A DNA stretch of 52,335 nt from Gammaproteobacteria bacterium (GTDB lineage Bacteria; Pseudomonadota; Gammaproteobacteria; JAADGQ01), in assembly GCA_015490755.1 (NCBI GenBank), contig WFXF01000016.1, forward strand, positions 1-52,335, read 5' to 3'. Every line of letters starts with the position of its first letter. Positions within the stretch are counted from its first letter, which is position 1. The translations under genes were made by a program, and so were the position numbers. The notes beneath the pieces were generated by a model that did not search any database, was not told the origin of the DNA, and worked only from the letters and a program-made list of their open reading frames with translations. Shown in pieces: positions 37,872-47,246 of the stretch.

Positions 37872-38467
37872 CATTTTTTGCCCTGCTGTGTCACACGACA
37901 GCCTTCGCAACACCCCAGGTCGTCAATCCCGAGGTTGAACGCCGAGAGATCGATATTGCCGCAATTGATACCGAAGAGTTTGAAATCGGCTTATATGGTG
38001 GCCTGCTCAGTGTAGAAGATTTTGGCGTCAATTCAGTGTTGGGGTTACGATTTGCGTATCACATTTCACCCGCCATATTTGTGGAAGCCGCTTACGCTCG
38101 CAGTACCACTACAAAAACAAGTTACGAGCGTCTGAGTGGAGCGGCTGCACTCCTCACTGATCGTGAGAGAGAGCTTGATTATTACAATGTTTCATTTGGT
38201 TACAATCTGCTGCCCGGTGAAGCCTTCATCGGTAGACACCGTGCTTATAATACAGCCCTGTACCTTATCTCAGGCATAGGAAATACCCGTTTTGCAGGCA
38301 ACGACCATCGCACGATTAATCTGGGTGTGGGTTACAGATTTCTTTTGACAGATTCGATCGCACTTCACCTGGACGCACGCGATTATATGTTTGAAACAGA
38401 CCTGCTCGGTGAAAATAAAAGGACACATAACCTTGAAACTTCAGGAAGTGTCACAGTTTATTTTTAA
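37841..38467 (+). CDS. Small outer-membrane beta-barrel protein
   Basis: 208 residues with a signal peptide (cleavage near AFATPQ) and an 8-strand-like barrel (IGLYGGLLSVEDFGVNSVLG, LGLRFAYHISPAIFVEAAYA, terminal VTVYF with the C-terminal Phe expected for BAM recognition). It overlaps the SH3-barrel gene, suggesting translational coupling and perhaps a heteromeric barrel pair. It resembles the outer membrane beta-barrel domain family seen in myxobacteria and gammaproteobacteria. No enzymatic motif. Confidence 0.78.
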   Translation: MESRFRILFLTFFALLCHTTAFATPQVVNPEVERREIDIAAIDTEEFEIGLYGGLLSVEDFGVNSVLGLRFAYHISPAIFVEAAYARSTTTKTSYERLSGAAALLTDRERELDYYNVSFGYNLLPGEAFIGRHRAYNTALYLISGIGNTRFAGNDHRTINLGVGYRFLLTDSIALHLDARDYMFETDLLGENKRTHNLETSGSVTVYF

Positions 38468-38511
38468 TTGGTCTGATATAAGTAAGAGATTAAACAAAAA
38501 AAGGGATTGCC

Positions 38512-39024
38512 ATGAAAAATCACTTCCATACTTTTTCACGATTGTTTGTCCTTTTGAGTGCAATATTTATATTTCACAGTGGAACAGTTTCTGCAAAAGA
38601 GGTATCTGGCCCTGCACCCGACTTTACTCTGCCTGATGATCAGGGAAATGCAGTCAGTCTCAAAGATTTTCATGGAGAAGTGATCATGATTAATTTTTGG
38701 GCTTCATGGTGTATTCCATGCCGCCATGAAATGCCTTTTTTGGAAAAACTCTATCAACGCTATAAAGATCTTGGGTTTACCATTATTGGCGTTAATGTGG
38801 AAGAAGACCCCCAGATGGCACACACCATGCTGAAAAAAATCCCGGTCAGCTTTCCGATTGTATTTGACCAACAAAACAATGTTAGCAAGCTCTATCAGGT
38901 TTCAGGGATGCCGACCACAATATTAATAGATAAAAGTGGCAACAAACGCTTTGAACACAAAGGCTATCTCCCTGGTATCGAAGAAACATACAAAAAACAG
39001 GTGAAGGCACTGATTCGGGAATGA
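38512..39024 (+). CDS. TlpA/ResA-like periplasmic thioredoxin
   Basis: A 170-residue exported thiol-disulfide oxidoreductase. Signal peptide to about residue 26, then the TlpA fold (PAPDFTLPDDQGNAVSLKDF) with active site WCIPC (C67, C70) and cis-proline loop SGMPTT. Proteins of this type reduce cysteines for cytochrome c haem attachment or for metal sites. The upstream haem protein and the downstream Cys-tailed lipoprotein (ATGA overlap) are the obvious candidate clients. Confidence 0.9.
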   Translation: MKNHFHTFSRLFVLLSAIFIFHSGTVSAKEVSGPAPDFTLPDDQGNAVSLKDFHGEVIMINFWASWCIPCRHEMPFLEKLYQRYKDLGFTIIGVNVEEDPQMAHTMLKKIPVSFPIVFDQQNNVSKLYQVSGMPTTILIDKSGNKRFEHKGYLPGIEETYKKQVKALIRE

Positions 39025-39242
39025 AATTAACCAGTCTGTTTTTTTTAGCCGCTCTATTTCTCACTGCTTGCAGCAGTGTTGAACCCTGGGTAAAGCCCTA
39101 TGAACGTGCCCATTTAGCCGACCCTATTATGAGTTTTGAGCGAAACCCTGTATCGAGCAGCTATCGAAACCATGTCTACCAAGCACGTGAAGGCGCCCGT
39201 GGTGCCGAAGGGGGCAAAGGCGGTGGCTGTGGCTGTAACTAA
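39021..39242 (+). CDS. DUF4266 lipoprotein with a Gly-Cys tail
   Basis: A 73-residue lipoprotein (lipobox FLTAC) with the DUF4266 core VKPYERAHLADPIMSFE and a C-terminal tail GGKGGGCGCN. The two tail cysteines, spaced C-G-C, look like a metal- or thiol-active end. The ATG overlaps the TlpA stop (ATGA), and its own tail codons contain the start of the DUF3570 gene. TlpA, DUF4266 and DUF3570 commonly travel together; no function has been established to my knowledge. Confidence 0.88.
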   Translation: MKLTSLFFLAALFLTACSSVEPWVKPYERAHLADPIMSFERNPVSSSYRNHVYQAREGARGAEGGKGGGCGCN

Positions 39243-40407
39243 TTTACGACAGATTTTCATGATTGTCTGCCTGGCAGGCATGGCATCATTCGTCCAGGCA
39301 GCCATCCTTCCTGAAGACCGTGCCGATGCACTTTTTCACGTCTACGATGGCGGCGGTGTAACAGTCAGTGGCCCCTCTATTTTAGTCAGAAAAGAGTTTG
39401 CCCAAAAATTTTCTGTTTCCGGTAACTATTATGTTGATTCGATCAGCAGCGCATCCATTGATGTAATTACCAGAGCAAGCGAATACTCCGAAGAACGCAC
39501 AGAAAATAGTGTAGGTATTGACTACCTTCACAACAAAACAATCATGGGGCTTGCATACACTAAAAGTGATGAAAATGACTTTAATGCCCAGTCAACACAC
39601 TTTACAATCAGCCAGGATCTATTTGGTGATTTAAGTACATTATCACTGGGGTATTCTCGTGGCTGGGATAAAGTAAGCCGACGTGGCGACCCCACTTTTT
39701 CCAGGGATGCAGACCGTCACCACTATCGCTTGGGTCTATCACAAATACTTACAAAAGATTTGTTATTCAACCTGAATTATGAAGCTATTACGGATGAAGG
39801 TTTTTTAAATAACCCTTACCGGAAAGTAAGATACCTTGCCAATAGCAATTCACAAGCCGATTCCAGCCAAGAGTGCCCCTCTGGACGCAATTACTGTTAT
39901 GAAGATGAACTTTATCCAAATACTCGTACCAGTAATTCAGTCGCATTGCGTTCAATCTATTACTTGGCTCACCGTGCAGCACTCAAAGGAGAATACCGCT
40001 ACTTCACCGACACTTGGGGAATCGGCGCACAAACCTATGAAATAGGCTACACCTACCCTGCCGACAACCACTGGATTTATGACTTCAGATACCGCTACTA
40101 CCGACAAAATCAAGCTGATTTTTACAATGACCTGTTCGCATATAAAGAAGCTCAAAACTACCGGGCTCGAGATAAAGAGCTCAGCACATACAACAACCAC
40201 ACCTTCGGTATAGGTGCAAGCTACGAATTTTTGCGCAAAAACTGGAAATTCATTGATAGAGGTACGATTAACTTCGCATGGGATCATATACGCTTTCAGT
40301 ACGATAACTTTCGGGATTTACGCTCACAAACAGATGCCGCAGGAGATGAGCCACTGTATAAATTTTCAGCCAATGTTTTTCAAACTTACATCTCCATTTG
40401 GTATTAA
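39223..40407 (+). CDS. DUF3570 outer-membrane protein
   Basis: About 394 residues from GTG 39223, 8 bases after a GGGGG-rich ribosome site and inside the 3' end of the DUF4266 gene; GTG 39229 is also possible. Signal peptide (IFMIVCLAGMASFVQA), then a DUF3570 barrel (DALFHVYDGGGVTVSGPSIL, VSGNYYVDSISSASIDV, terminal YISIWY with aromatic end). It probably forms a 14-16 strand outer-membrane barrel partnered with the DUF4266 lipoprotein. Transported or bound substrate unknown. Confidence 0.85.
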   Translation: MAVAVTNLRQIFMIVCLAGMASFVQAAILPEDRADALFHVYDGGGVTVSGPSILVRKEFAQKFSVSGNYYVDSISSASIDVITRASEYSEERTENSVGIDYLHNKTIMGLAYTKSDENDFNAQSTHFTISQDLFGDLSTLSLGYSRGWDKVSRRGDPTFSRDADRHHYRLGLSQILTKDLLFNLNYEAITDEGFLNNPYRKVRYLANSNSQADSSQECPSGRNYCYEDELYPNTRTSNSVALRSIYYLAHRAALKGEYRYFTDTWGIGAQTYEIGYTYPADNHWIYDFRYRYYRQNQADFYNDLFAYKEAQNYRARDKELSTYNNHTFGIGASYEFLRKNWKFIDRGTINFAWDHIRFQYDNFRDLRSQTDAAGDEPLYKFSANVFQTYISIWY

Positions 40408-40522
40408 TACCAAGAAAACAACTAAAGCTTCCCCCGATTGAATCCGAAGTATTGCAGATAAAGAACAATAATAAATAAACCGGACAACAATAGGCTCCAA
40501 AAAATCTGGAGCGGAGAAAAGG

Positions 40523-42760
40523 ATGTCAGAGCAACCCCCATTAATTCCTATATCCCCCCCTACCACTCCCTTAAAACAGAGCTTAAGTTTTCAGCTTCCA
40601 CTTTTATTCATTATTCTTGCTCTCATTATTATTTTAGCCACACTTTTTTCAACCAACTGGATCATTCGACCCACGCTTGAAGATAATGCCAATGACTTGG
40701 CGCATGAAGTCGGAAATACAATTTCTGCAGAACTTTCCAAACGTTTGAGAGTGGCAGAAACATTAGCATCAGCAATCGCCAATACAGCCGAACATCTTCC
40801 TAAGGATCCAGAAATTCACAAAGAAATTATTAAAAACATTATTGATTACGAAAGCACAGAAAATTGTATTGCAGGCGGAGGGATATGGCCAGAACCTTAC
40901 CAGTTCGACCAAAAAACAGAACGCAGAAGCTTTTTTTGGGGACGAGACAAACAAGGAACACTGCAATATTTTGATGATTACAATGACACCAATGAAAATG
41001 ATTATCATCACGAACAATGGTATACCCCCGCCAAATATATTCCAGAAGGCCAATCTTTTTGGTCAGAACCATATATTGATCCATACTCACTGGAAGCGAT
41101 GGCAACCACAACTGTTCCAATGTATCGTGACAATAAATTTTATGGCGTCGCTACAATTGATATAAGACTGGATGGTTTGAAGAGCTTTCTTGCAGAAAAG
41201 GCCGAACATTTCAATGGCTACATTTTTGCGGTGGATCGTAATGGTAAACTCCTTTCCTATCCCGATACAAAAATCAGTAAACAAGCACCTAAAGTCAGAA
41301 AGCAACCTAAAAACAGCGATATTACTGAGTATCAAACAATTACTGAACTGGCGAAGTCTCAACCTTATTTTTCATCCATCGCGAACAAACTGACACAGAT
41401 CAACAAAGATCTAATTAAAAGTGCAAAAAAAAATGGGATGCTTGATGAGAAACTAGCCCTGGAACTGTATAGAAATAGCGACCAGATAAACCAAAATGAA
41501 GCAGAACTTCTGTCTGTTATTCTAAAAAACAACATGCAAATTGCGAAAAAAGATAACGACCACTTTTTAGCCCATTTTGAAGAAAAAAACGATCCGTTAT
41601 TACAAGAAGCTGTATCAATCAATATATTCCACATACCAGAATCTCACTGGAAAATCGTCACTGTAATCCCTAAAAGCGTCATGCTTTCATCAACAAAACA
41701 TATTACCCAATCAGTACTTTTCATTCAGATTCTGTTAATCACACTTGCCATTCTTTGTATTTTTTATATTCTTCAACGTATTTTGATCGTACCGTTAAAA
41801 ATGATCATAAACCAGCTGCATCAAGCAATGGATGATGGTTCTTCAAAAACTAAAATTATTAAAACAAATTCAAATAATGAGATAAAAATCCTGGTTTACT
41901 GGATGAACAGACGCACATATTTTTTGATAAAAGCGGAATCAACCATACGAAAATATAATGAACAACTGGAAGAGACTGTAAAAAAACGAACTCACGAGCT
42001 TGAATTTGCCAAAGAGTTAGCAGAGTCCGCTAATTTATCCAAAACCGAATTCCTTGCCAACATGTCGCATGAGCTTCGCACCCCCATGCATGGGATTTTA
42101 AGTTATTCAAATTTTGGTATAAAAAAACTGGAAACAGTACCGCTTGAAAAGCTTGGAAAGTATTTCAAAAACATCAACACCAGCGGTAAACGGCTTTTAA
42201 ACCTGCTTAACGACCTGCTAGACCTTTCAAAACTCGAAGCTGGTCAGATGGATTTTTCCATGTCGGAAAATGATATGGCCAGTGTTATTGAATCTTGCAT
42301 TAATGAACAAGAGGTTCGTATCGAAGAGTGTGGGCTTGTTTTAAATAATATCCCAGCTGAATGCAAAACAGTATTTTCTTTTGATGCAACGCGTATTGGT
42401 CAGGTAATCACCAACTTACTCTCTAATGCAATCAAATTCACACCGGCAGGAAAAACCATCACAATCACAGTCACTGAAGATATGCTGATGAAAGATACCG
42501 GTATTTTTCCTGCACTGCGCGTGACAGTAAAAGACCAGGGGATCGGTATTCCTGAGGATGAACTGGAAAGTATTTTTGACAAGTTTGTACAGAGCAGTAA
42601 AACCAAGACAGGTGCAGGCGGTACGGGTCTTGGTCTGTCAATTTGCAGAGAGATTATTCAACGACACAATGGCAGCATTGATGCAACAAGCACACCAGGG
42701 GATGGGGCATCCTTTAGCTTTATTATTCCAACCAGTGACACAGAGGTGGATATGGACTAA
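40523..42760 (+). CDS. Membrane sensor histidine kinase with periplasmic Cache domain
   Basis: 745 residues. Transmembrane helix about 25-45, a large periplasmic double-Cache-like sensor (about 50-390; WPEPYQFDQKTERRSFFWG, YDDYNDTNEN, TTVPMYRDNKFYGVATIDI), a second helix about 395-418, a degenerate HAMP-like linker, then HisKA with phospho-acceptor H516 in MSHELRTPMHG. The HATPase domain has N box, GIGIPEDEL and GTGLGLSICREI. No receiver domain or adjacent response regulator. It lies 115 bp after DUF3570 with a good GGAGAAAAGG ribosome site, so it could sense a ligand for the preceding cluster; inference from proximity. Confidence 0.92.
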   Translation: MSEQPPLIPISPPTTPLKQSLSFQLPLLFIILALIIILATLFSTNWIIRPTLEDNANDLAHEVGNTISAELSKRLRVAETLASAIANTAEHLPKDPEIHKEIIKNIIDYESTENCIAGGGIWPEPYQFDQKTERRSFFWGRDKQGTLQYFDDYNDTNENDYHHEQWYTPAKYIPEGQSFWSEPYIDPYSLEAMATTTVPMYRDNKFYGVATIDIRLDGLKSFLAEKAEHFNGYIFAVDRNGKLLSYPDTKISKQAPKVRKQPKNSDITEYQTITELAKSQPYFSSIANKLTQINKDLIKSAKKNGMLDEKLALELYRNSDQINQNEAELLSVILKNNMQIAKKDNDHFLAHFEEKNDPLLQEAVSINIFHIPESHWKIVTVIPKSVMLSSTKHITQSVLFIQILLITLAILCIFYILQRILIVPLKMIINQLHQAMDDGSSKTKIIKTNSNNEIKILVYWMNRRTYFLIKAESTIRKYNEQLEETVKKRTHELEFAKELAESANLSKTEFLANMSHELRTPMHGILSYSNFGIKKLETVPLEKLGKYFKNINTSGKRLLNLLNDLLDLSKLEAGQMDFSMSENDMASVIESCINEQEVRIEECGLVLNNIPAECKTVFSFDATRIGQVITNLLSNAIKFTPAGKTITITVTEDMLMKDTGIFPALRVTVKDQGIGIPEDELESIFDKFVQSSKTKTGAGGTGLGLSICREIIQRHNGSIDATSTPGDGASFSFIIPTSDTEVDMD

Positions 42761-42771
42761 TTGAGCATAGC

Positions 42772-43968
42772 TCAAAAAAACCAGCTCAACTCTGCTTGTA
42801 AATAATCATCCTGCCTTTGTGTATACAGCACATCATCAGGGTCAATATTATTGAAGCCCTGATACTCAAGACTGAGCTTCCAGCGATCACCCAAACGGCG
42901 ATTCGCTTCGAGTCGAAGGCTATACCCTCCATAATCAAGGTCAACAAAAGCACCCGCTAGAAGCTCGCTGCTCTCTGCATCATTCAGAGCAACCCTCACC
43001 GCCGTAAACAGGTCATTTTGGAAAGGGGTTGTCGCATCGAGAGAGCGGTCATCATAATGATACTCAACCAACCAACCCACATCAGCATCCGTTTCAAATG
43101 CACCAACAAACGTATATTCAAAACCACCGACAAGCGCTGCATAATTTTTATTGCCATTATTTTGTTGATCAATACGATAAATAGACTCCAGCTTTAAAAT
43201 CCATTCATCCAGCGTCGCCTGTAAATCAAGGCCTGTCTGATTAATCAAATTATAGTGGGGAATCAGTTTATAGCCTCGCTGCCTTAACTCCGGGGTACGT
43301 GATGTACCATAAAAATTTGACAAACCCACATCCCAGACACCCAGGGTATGGCTCCAGCGAACCGCATAATCAACGTGTCGATCTTTGCTCTTTGACTCAT
43401 ATACAGGATTATCCGTATCAACAACAAGCGGGGCTCTCAAACGCCCCCTTTCACCTGCATAAGTGCGTTCACGAAAACCAGGCAGTATAAACAGATCCAG
43501 CACACCCCAGTTCTGACTCCAGCTCGCCTGAATCATCGGTTGACCCAACTTATCCTCACCGTCAATATTTTCAACAGAATCCGTTTGATTGATTACATCG
43601 ACTAGATGTTGTGATTCAGTCACCCCCCAAAAAACTCGCCCCAAACCCAATCGCCACTCCCAGTCCCCCTGAACCAACAACATATTCAATTCACGAATAT
43701 CACGATGAGTACGCTCTGAATCACTCTCATCCCAACGTAAAAAAGGGGAGAAAATAATGGATCGCTCACCCTCATTCCATTCATGATAGATCTCGGGTGC
43801 AAATGAGAGTGACAGTGAACTGCCACGGTCAAACCTCGATGCTCCAAAAAAAACAGGTTCTTCTGGAAAATAACGTAATTCAGAGGCAATATTTCCGGAT
43901 ATTTCGATGGCTTGACCAACGGCACTGAAAAACAGGAAACATGAAAAAGCGGTAATACGGAGTTTCAT
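42772..43968 (-). CDS. Outer-membrane beta-barrel protein of the MMPL operon
   Basis: 398 residues; signal peptide cleaved near VGQAIE, then barrel strands throughout (GSSLSLSFAPEIYHEW, WEWRLGLGRVFWGV) ending in LSWFF, the terminal Phe expected of outer-membrane proteins. It overlaps the LolA-like gene by one base. With the MMPL transporter and the LolA-like protein it could provide a route from inner to outer membrane, probably for a lipid. It resembles DUF1302-type barrels loosely. Confidence 0.8.
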   Translation of the reverse strand: MKLRITAFSCFLFFSAVGQAIEISGNIASELRYFPEEPVFFGASRFDRGSSLSLSFAPEIYHEWNEGERSIIFSPFLRWDESDSERTHRDIRELNMLLVQGDWEWRLGLGRVFWGVTESQHLVDVINQTDSVENIDGEDKLGQPMIQASWSQNWGVLDLFILPGFRERTYAGERGRLRAPLVVDTDNPVYESKSKDRHVDYAVRWSHTLGVWDVGLSNFYGTSRTPELRQRGYKLIPHYNLINQTGLDLQATLDEWILKLESIYRIDQQNNGNKNYAALVGGFEYTFVGAFETDADVGWLVEYHYDDRSLDATTPFQNDLFTAVRVALNDAESSELLAGAFVDLDYGGYSLRLEANRRLGDRWKLSLEYQGFNNIDPDDVLYTQRQDDYLQAELSWFF

Positions 43969-44759
43969 TATCGAATTCGTTTTAACGCATTTTTATTGAA
44001 ATCCTTGTCTGTCAGCCCTGTTTTAAACCGATAATTTTTCCACTCCAACCGTGTACTTTTACCTGTTTGATGGTTCTCCATATACATTTCATCGGGTCGC
44101 CAGTACTTATCCAGATATTGATTGTAACCACTCAACTTCAAGGTTTTTAATTTTGAGTTTTTTCGATCAAAATATTCAACTTTAATCGCACGATATTCTG
44201 TTTGATCAATCCATGAAACCATTCGTGTATAACCTGAATATTTATAAGCAGGCACACGCTCAATCACATAACACTGTAATTCACCACAGGGCTCGTCCCT
44301 CAGCCATTTATAGGTATATTTTTCAATCTCTTGTGAACTCAAATCTTCATAAGCAAACTCACTCCCCATAAATGACCCTGATTTATTTTTTGAGCTGATC
44401 CGTTTCACTCGCTTTAAGCCAGGAAGGTATAACCATTGATCATCCGCTTTCAAACCATGCGAAAATGTCAACATAGCTGTTCCTTTGATATCACGGGGAC
44501 GATCAAAAATGGAGATACTTTTATCACCATCCCCTTCAACTTCCAGAGTACGAATCCGGATATAACGCACACTTTCATCGCCTTTACGATTACGCAGAGT
44601 CATCACCATATCAGCAGTCATATCATGAAAGCCGGTATCACGCTGATCCATCTCAACAGCAATCGCCAGCCCTTTTTCTTCGGCGCTCATCGCCTGCACC
44701 CCAGCCGAGATAGCCATAAACAATAATCCAGCAACGACTTTTACAGAGGTCATCTTCAT
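43968..44759 (-). CDS. LolA-like outer-membrane lipoprotein-sorting family protein
   Basis: 263 residues with a signal peptide (LLFMAISAGVQAM). The mature fold is LolA-like (PF17131 type): FHDMTADMVMTLRNRKGDES, RYIRIRTLEVEGDGDKS, FDRPRDIKGTAMLTF, WLYLPGLKRVKRI, and DLSSQEIEKYTYKWL. These periplasmic proteins accompany MMPL/RND exporters and are thought to carry a hydrophobic cargo across the periplasm. It overlaps the transporter gene by an ATGA. Confidence 0.88.
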   Translation of the reverse strand: MKMTSVKVVAGLLFMAISAGVQAMSAEEKGLAIAVEMDQRDTGFHDMTADMVMTLRNRKGDESVRYIRIRTLEVEGDGDKSISIFDRPRDIKGTAMLTFSHGLKADDQWLYLPGLKRVKRISSKNKSGSFMGSEFAYEDLSSQEIEKYTYKWLRDEPCGELQCYVIERVPAYKYSGYTRMVSWIDQTEYRAIKVEYFDRKNSKLKTLKLSGYNQYLDKYWRPDEMYMENHQTGKSTRLEWKNYRFKTGLTDKDFNKNALKRIR

Positions 44760-47038
44760 GCTTTTTTTCCTTCCAGTTTCATCAATAATGTGGGTAAAAA
44801 TAGAAAATCAACTGCCAAAGCAACCCCGATCGTAACTGCAGTCATCAAACCCATGCCTGAATTCAGCTCAAATGCGGATAACGTCAGCACTAAAAAGCCA
44901 GCAATCAACAGTAATGAAGTCACCCATAAAGCGACCCCGACATTGGCAAAGGCATAACGCACCGCATCTTCCGAACTCAAGTTATTTTCACGTTGAGCCC
45001 GCAGATATTTGCTAATAAAGTGCACCGTGTCATCAACAACAATCCCCAGCGTCATTGTCACCACTACAGAAAGCGCCAAACCCACTTCACCCACAAACAA
45101 TCCCCATACACCAAAAGCAATTGCAGCAGGTATCAGGTTGGGAACCAGACTGATCAGACCCAATTTTACAGAACGCAATGCTACAATCAAAATCATTGAA
45201 ATCAATATCAATGCAACCACCGTTCCGCCCAGCATACTACGAATATTGCGTTCACCGATATGGGCAAACATCACGGATGGACTCGCCCCGGTTGTCAGCA
45301 TTTCTGGTGCATTTTCTTTAAACCATGCTTCAGCTCTTGACTCTAAATCAAGAATATTTTTAGTCGAAATCGTATCCAGTGTAATTGAGATACGCACCGC
45401 CGATTTATCAACATTAATCTGATTATTCAGATCCAGCCCGTAAGGCAGAGACATCTCATAAAGCAATAAATATTGTGCGGCAAGATCACGCTCTTCAGGC
45501 AATACATAATAAGCAGGATCATCGCCATGCATATTTTTATTCAGCCGTTTAAACGTATCTGTGATTGTATTGACATGCTTGGTTTCCGGCTGCTGCCTGT
45601 ACCAGTCAGCAAACTGATCCACTTTTTTCAAAAAATCGGGATTACTGATTCCGCCGCTTTCACCGCTCTCAAGTGAATAATCAATAAAATAGATTCCTGT
45701 TAAATTGTCAGCAACAAGGTCAGTATGTGCGCGAAATTCAATCGTTTCATCAAAGTAATTGACAAAAATATCATTCAGTTCGTTTTTCGGAATAAAGGCA
45801 ACTGATAGCAGAATAATCCCTGCCATTCCCCAAAAAATACTTTGCCGACGACGAATCACAAATTCTGAAAATTGTTCCATCAAGCGAGATGAAAGTGCTT
45901 TTGACGGTTTAACTTTAACAGGCAAAATAGCCATAATTGCAGGCAACAACATCACACTCAGGAAAAATGCATACATCACACCCATCGCTGTGATATTACC
46001 TAAATCACGAAAGGGTGGTGCATCACTAAAATTCATACTAAGAAAACCGACTGTTGTCGTTGCTGAAGTTAGAAATATAGGCTGAAAGTTAATACGCAAA
46101 CTCTCAACAATCGCATCATTTTTACTGCTGCCTTTACGCATTTCGTGCAGCATCGTCACCAAAAAATGGATACTGTCTGCCACCGCCAGTGTCAAAATCA
46201 TCGTCGGTGCAGACATTGCCGGAGGAGTCAGCTGAATTCCGAGCCAGCCCGCACTGCCCATTGCCATCACAGTTGAAAAAACAATGACACATACAGTGCC
46301 AATAGTACCCGCAATACTGCGTAAAAAGAGAAAAGCACCAATAATGATAACCAGGTAGGAGAGTGGCACCAGCGTCTGCATATCTTCCTGACTGGCCTCA
46401 GGAAATGCATTATTCATCAAAACAACACCGGTCATATAGAGATCTATTTGAGGAAACTCGGCCTCAATGCGCGTTTTAATTTCACGCGCAGCCGCTGAAA
46501 CTTCAAACACTTCATTCGGATCATTGCCAGGCAGCTCAACCACAACATTAACACCTGTTGCATGTGCAGACGGGGAAATAACCCGGTTAACAAGCAGCGG
46601 TTCATTCAGCGCAATATTTTTAATTGATTGTAGCTGGTCAGTGGTCAGAGTTCTTGGCTCTTCAATTAAATCAACAACACTCAGATCATCGCCTGATGCG
46701 TAAGTGTGCTGGTAGTTGCTGATTGAATCGACCCGAATTGAGTATGGTATTTGCCAGGAGTCTTCGGTCAATTCGACCACAGCCTCCAGCACGTCAGGTG
46801 TAAAAACCTCGCCCTCTTTCGGCATCAGCATAAAAAGGATATTGTCATTTTTAGTGTAGGTATCTTGCAGGTTTTCAAATGCAGTGAGCTGTGGATTATC
46901 TTCACTAAAAAACACGCGATAGTCATTACTAAATGATAAAAGCTGGCCACCACTGGCCAATAATCCAACAACACCAAGCGTCAAAAAGACAATAAGCCAA
47001 CGCAAACGAATGACCCAACGAGCGTACTGTTCTACCAC
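44756..47038 (-). CDS. MMPL/RND-family hydrophobic-compound transporter
   Basis: About 760 residues from GTG 47038, chosen because AAGGGGAAAG precedes it directly and the protein then begins VVEQYARWVIRLRWLIV, the usual start of the family; an in-frame TTG at 47101 is less likely. Twelve membrane helices in two halves (duplicated SSD-like blocks: TMILTLAVADSIHFLVTMLH and VVTMTLGIVVDDTVHFISKY, carrying the Asp pair for proton coupling) and two periplasmic porter domains. Works with the LolA-like and barrel proteins. Substrate unknown; MMPL proteins export lipids, hopanoids or fatty-acid derivatives. Confidence 0.9.
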   Translation of the reverse strand: MVEQYARWVIRLRWLIVFLTLGVVGLLASGGQLLSFSNDYRVFFSEDNPQLTAFENLQDTYTKNDNILFMLMPKEGEVFTPDVLEAVVELTEDSWQIPYSIRVDSISNYQHTYASGDDLSVVDLIEEPRTLTTDQLQSIKNIALNEPLLVNRVISPSAHATGVNVVVELPGNDPNEVFEVSAAAREIKTRIEAEFPQIDLYMTGVVLMNNAFPEASQEDMQTLVPLSYLVIIIGAFLFLRSIAGTIGTVCVIVFSTVMAMGSAGWLGIQLTPPAMSAPTMILTLAVADSIHFLVTMLHEMRKGSSKNDAIVESLRINFQPIFLTSATTTVGFLSMNFSDAPPFRDLGNITAMGVMYAFFLSVMLLPAIMAILPVKVKPSKALSSRLMEQFSEFVIRRRQSIFWGMAGIILLSVAFIPKNELNDIFVNYFDETIEFRAHTDLVADNLTGIYFIDYSLESGESGGISNPDFLKKVDQFADWYRQQPETKHVNTITDTFKRLNKNMHGDDPAYYVLPEERDLAAQYLLLYEMSLPYGLDLNNQINVDKSAVRISITLDTISTKNILDLESRAEAWFKENAPEMLTTGASPSVMFAHIGERNIRSMLGGTVVALILISMILIVALRSVKLGLISLVPNLIPAAIAFGVWGLFVGEVGLALSVVVTMTLGIVVDDTVHFISKYLRAQRENNLSSEDAVRYAFANVGVALWVTSLLLIAGFLVLTLSAFELNSGMGLMTAVTIGVALAVDFLFLPTLLMKLEGKKA

Positions 47039-47123
47039 ACACTTTCCCCTTTCTTCATATTTTAATACCGAGATAATGCTGCCATGAAAGTCTACCAGCA
47101 AACAATCGTTCCACTAAAGGGGG

Positions 47124-47158
47124 GCATAGTAACAAAGTGTAACAATATGTTACTATGC
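47124..47158. promoter_or_regulatory. Operator-like inverted repeat between the MMPL operon and a lipoprotein gene
   Basis: GCATAGTAAC and its exact complement GTTACTATGC lie 15 bases apart. The spacer holds a further GTAAC, so the region has three GTAAC half-sites, two direct and one inverted. It sits between divergent genes, 86 and 88 bases from the two starts, a typical position for a regulator binding site. A hairpin in the leader RNA is an alternative. Confidence 0.55.
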
Positions 47159-47246
47159 GTGCTCTCTTTCGCCATCACATCAACATCATTTCCAACATTT
47201 TCTCTTATACCTTGCCAGAGACTTTGGAGTATAAAAAGGTTGCAGT

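Noticed and set aside
39136-39222. Longer DUF3570 protein starting at TTG 39136
   Set aside because: This extension runs through the DUF4266 gene in another frame, has no ribosome site, and would bury the signal peptide about 45 residues inside.
42758-42780. Terminator between the histidine kinase and the convergent barrel gene (TTGAGC-ATA-GCTCAA)
   Set aside because: Only six base pairs and a 3-base loop, with A rather than T after it on the kinase strand; it also contains the barrel gene stop codon.
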